The notes under the pieces: generated by a model
What the model was told of the DNA's origin: nothing
Databases searched by the model: none
Seen by the model: only the letters and a program-made list of their open reading frames with translations
In this document: positions 6,596-6,718 of the stretch, one piece after another
Numbering within the stretch: the first letter of the stretch is position 1
Layout of the letters: each line of letters opens with the position of its first letter
Made by a program: the position numbers and the translations under genes
Assembly: GCA_024638585.1 (NCBI GenBank)
Contig: JAHEKA010000126.1
Coordinates: 1-6,718 of the forward strand
DNA length: 6,718 nucleotides
Reading direction: 5' to 3'
DNA from: Rhodospirillales bacterium
GTDB taxonomy: Bacteria; Pseudomonadota; Alphaproteobacteria; SMXQ01

Positions 6596-6694
6596 ATGAA
6601 TTGCTCCCCGTGGGACGATTTGGGATCGCTCTCCATTCCCGGCGCCTGCCGGGAATGTGGCGCAACTGTTATGGTTGGGAGGATGCGGCCATGA
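6596..6694 (+). CDS. Possible small ORF overlapping the next gene (ATGA)
   Basis: An open frame of 32 codons begins at ATG 6596 and stops at TGA 6692-6694, sharing ATGA with the start codon of the gene at 6691. It carries three cysteines (C3, C18, C21), the last two in PGACRECGATV, which loosely recalls half a zinc-ribbon knuckle. The ATGA overlap is the layout used for translational coupling, and the frame spans the inverted repeat at 6634-6657, so a leader-peptide role can be imagined. Against it, there is no clear ribosome binding site before ATG 6596, the peptide matches no family I know, and a frame this short can arise by chance. Confidence 0.2.
   Translation: MNCSPWDDLGSLSIPGACRECGATVMVGRMRP
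6634..6657. repeat. Perfect 10-bp inverted repeat upstream of the gene at 6691
   Basis: CATTCCCGGC (6634-6643) and GCCGGGAATG (6648-6657) are exact complements around the four-base loop GCCT. The repeat ends 33 bases before the ATG at 6691 and lies about 200 bases upstream of the divergent oxidoreductase. As DNA it could be an operator for a dimeric regulator; as RNA it would form a very stable hairpin in the leader. There is no T-run after it on either strand, so a simple intrinsic terminator is unlikely. It could also be one copy of a dispersed palindromic repeat. Confidence 0.55.
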
Positions 6695-6718
6695 CTTATC
6701 TGCAAGGGCGGTTTTTCA
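6691..6718 (+). CDS. Start of an unidentified gene (cut by window edge)
   Basis: ATG at 6691 is preceded by GGGAGGA (6678-6684) with a six-base spacer, the strongest ribosome binding site in the right-hand region, and opens a frame MTYLQGRFF that runs off the window. Only nine codons are visible, too few to identify the product. It is divergent from the FAD oxidoreductase, with about 250 bases between start codons. It may share control with it through the inverted repeat at 6634-6657. The alternative is a chance ATG, but ribosome binding site quality and position favour a real gene. Confidence 0.5.

Overview
The window looks like chromosomal DNA of a Gram-negative, probably alphaproteobacterial organism. 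This rests on gene style and moderately high GC: the histidine kinase, VOC and oxidoreductase genes are clearly GC-rich, while the first ~1 kb is visibly less so. I cannot name a genus. There are no rRNA or tRNA genes, no CRISPR array, no transposase and no recognisable phage genes.

Layout. Neighbouring intact genes alternate strictly in strand, so nothing here is an obvious operon: (1) 1-684, minus: the N-terminal 228 codons of a Na+/phosphate cotransporter-family protein that runs off the left edge. (2) 685-1082: a long divergent intergenic region with a near-perfect FNR/FixK-type box. (3) 1083-1940, plus: a tandem-domain universal stress protein (USP). (4) 1941-2265: a convergent gap with a stem-loop and what looks like the decayed C-terminus of another USP on the minus strand. 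(5) 2266-4155, minus: a membrane-anchored hybrid sensor histidine kinase (four TM segments, PAS, HisKA, HATPase, receiver) starting at TTG. (6) 4156-4333: a divergent promoter region. (7) 4334-4732, plus: a small VOC (glyoxalase/bleomycin-resistance fold) protein. (8) 4833-6437, minus: a phytoene-desaturase-like/PYROXD2-like FAD oxidoreductase. (9) 6438-6690: a divergent region with a perfect 10-bp inverted repeat. (10) 6691 onward, plus: the first nine codons of a further gene with a good ribosome binding site.

How the genes may work together. The one functional link the sequence supports is oxygen or redox control of the USP through the FNR/FixK-type box. USP genes are recurrent members of FNR/ANR/FixK regulons. 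The hybrid kinase has no partner response regulator in the window, so its output must lie elsewhere. The VOC protein and the FAD oxidoreductase are convergent, with no sequence evidence of a shared pathway.

I did not find a convincing new biological system. The items most worth a second look are the FNR-type box between the transporter and USP genes, the USP remnant antisense in the USP/kinase gap, and the palindrome plus possible ATGA-coupled mini-ORF ahead of the gene at the right edge.
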